From assembly GCA_964477275.1 (NCBI GenBank), contig CAYZDV010000114.1, positions 1-6,363 of the forward strand: a stretch of 6,363 nucleotides of DNA. Direction: 5' to 3'. Under the pieces are notes generated by a model. The model searched no databases and had not been told where the DNA came from. It saw only the letters and a list, made by a program, of their open reading frames with translations. The translations under genes were made by a program, and so were the position numbers. Source of the DNA: CAYZDV01 sp964477275 (GTDB lineage: Bacteria; Acidobacteriota; Aminicenantia; Aminicenantales; Aminicenantaceae). Positions 6,073 through 6,363 of this stretch are shown piece after piece. The first letter of the stretch is position 1; each line of letters begins with the position of its first letter.

Positions 6073-6363
6073 ATGAAGAGGAGAGAAGCTCTGGTCACCT
6101 TAAGCTGCATGGCCTTAGCAGGTCCAATATTATTTGTAACGGAAGGAAGGAGTCAAAAAATGAAGAAGGAAATCAAAACCGACATGGCTCCGAAAGCCAT
6201 CGGGCCCTATTCCCAGGCCATTGTCGCCAATGGCTTCGTCTTTGCTTCCGGACAGATCGCCATCGACCCGGCCACCGGAGAGCTCAGCACCGGGGGCATC
6301 GAGGAGCAGACGCGCCTGGTGCTGGATAACATGAAAGCGGTCCTCGAGGCTGCCGGAAGCTCC
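6073..6363 (+). CDS. ridA: RidA-family imine/enamine deaminase with N-terminal export-like leader (C-terminus cut by window edge)
   Basis: The frame is open from ATG at 6073 to the right edge: 97 codons, no stop. The core starts at Met30 (ATG at 6160) and matches RidA/YjgF: APKAIGPYSQAI, FASGQIAIDPATGEL, and LDNMKAVLEAAGSS. Counted from the core Met, the conserved Tyr is at 17, as in Escherichia coli RidA. RidA trimers hydrolyse reactive 2-aminoacrylate and other enamines/imines to keto acids and ammonia. The catalytic Arg near residue 105 lies beyond the window. Ahead of the core is a 29-residue in-frame leader with a twin-Arg start (MKRREALVTL) and a modestly hydrophobic stretch (ALVTLSCMALAGPILFV), resembling a Tat or Sec signal, though no clean AxA cleavage site follows. 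Both ATGs have good ribosome binding sites, so a long exported or membrane-bound form and a short cytosolic form are both possible. The gene is divergent from the tricorn gene. Confidence 0.88.
   Translation, partial: MKRREALVTLSCMALAGPILFVTEGRSQKMKKEIKTDMAPKAIGPYSQAIVANGFVFASGQIAIDPATGELSTGGIEEQTRLVLDNMKAVLEAAGSS
6141..6152 (+). promoter_or_regulatory. Internal ribosome binding site for the short RidA form
   Basis: GGAAGGAAGGAG lies seven bases ahead of the in-frame ATG at 6160, the position where standard cytosolic RidA proteins begin. It is as strong as the site for the upstream ATG. In the long form these bases encode the Glu-Gly-Arg-Ser segment. Confidence 0.55.

Noticed and set aside
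6094..6108. Lipobox around the Cys at residue 12 of the RidA leader, making it a lipoprotein
   Set aside because: The residues before Cys are T-L-S, which lack the usual Leu at -3, and the hydrophobic stretch ahead of it is too short.

Overview
The window carries four protein-coding genes that I can identify with confidence. Three lie on the minus strand and are read right to left: an ornithine cyclodeaminase/mu-crystallin family protein (cut by the left edge), an FAD-dependent amino-acid/sarcosine-oxidase-like oxidoreductase, and a large secreted tricorn-type protease. One lies on the plus strand at the right edge: a RidA-family imine deaminase, cut by the window end. Base composition is moderately GC rich by eye, with strong Shine-Dalgarno sites, a clear sigma70-like promoter and a cleavable signal peptide on the tricorn homologue. 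This suggests a bacterium rather than an archaeon. Secreted tricorn proteases together with Tat-like RidA proteins are the sort of content I associate with Acidobacteria or Aminicenantes-like peptide fermenters. That placement is a weak inference, because no marker gene is present.

Layout, left to right. 1-938 (minus): cyclodeaminase-family imine reductase. 943-2094 (minus): DAO-fold oxidoreductase, ending 4 bases before the cyclodeaminase start, so the two are translationally coupled or nearly so. 2095-2326: spacer containing a possible 47-codon ORF (2156-2299, minus) with a good ribosome binding site. 2327-5635 (minus): tricorn protease of 1102 residues, preceded by a well-placed ribosome binding site and a TTGTTA-17-TATATT promoter. 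5651-6072: divergent intergenic region, with the tricorn promoter at its left end, a weak promoter and two overlapping inverted repeats at its right end, and about 300 bases in the middle that I cannot explain. 6073-6363 (plus): RidA-family protein with an in-frame 29-residue basic/hydrophobic leader, and a second strong ribosome binding site in front of the core methionine.

How the genes may work together (inference): the tricorn homologue would degrade peptides outside the cytoplasmic membrane. The oxidoreductase would oxidise an amino or imino acid to an imine, the cyclodeaminase-family enzyme would act on or reduce such imines/keto acids with NAD(P)H, and RidA would hydrolyse reactive enamine/imine intermediates. 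This makes a peptide-to-imine catabolic theme, but the substrates cannot be read from the sequence. I see no tRNA, rRNA, CRISPR array, insertion sequence or phage gene. Nothing here is clearly a new defence or mobile system. The most unusual point is the apparent dual-start, possibly exported RidA.
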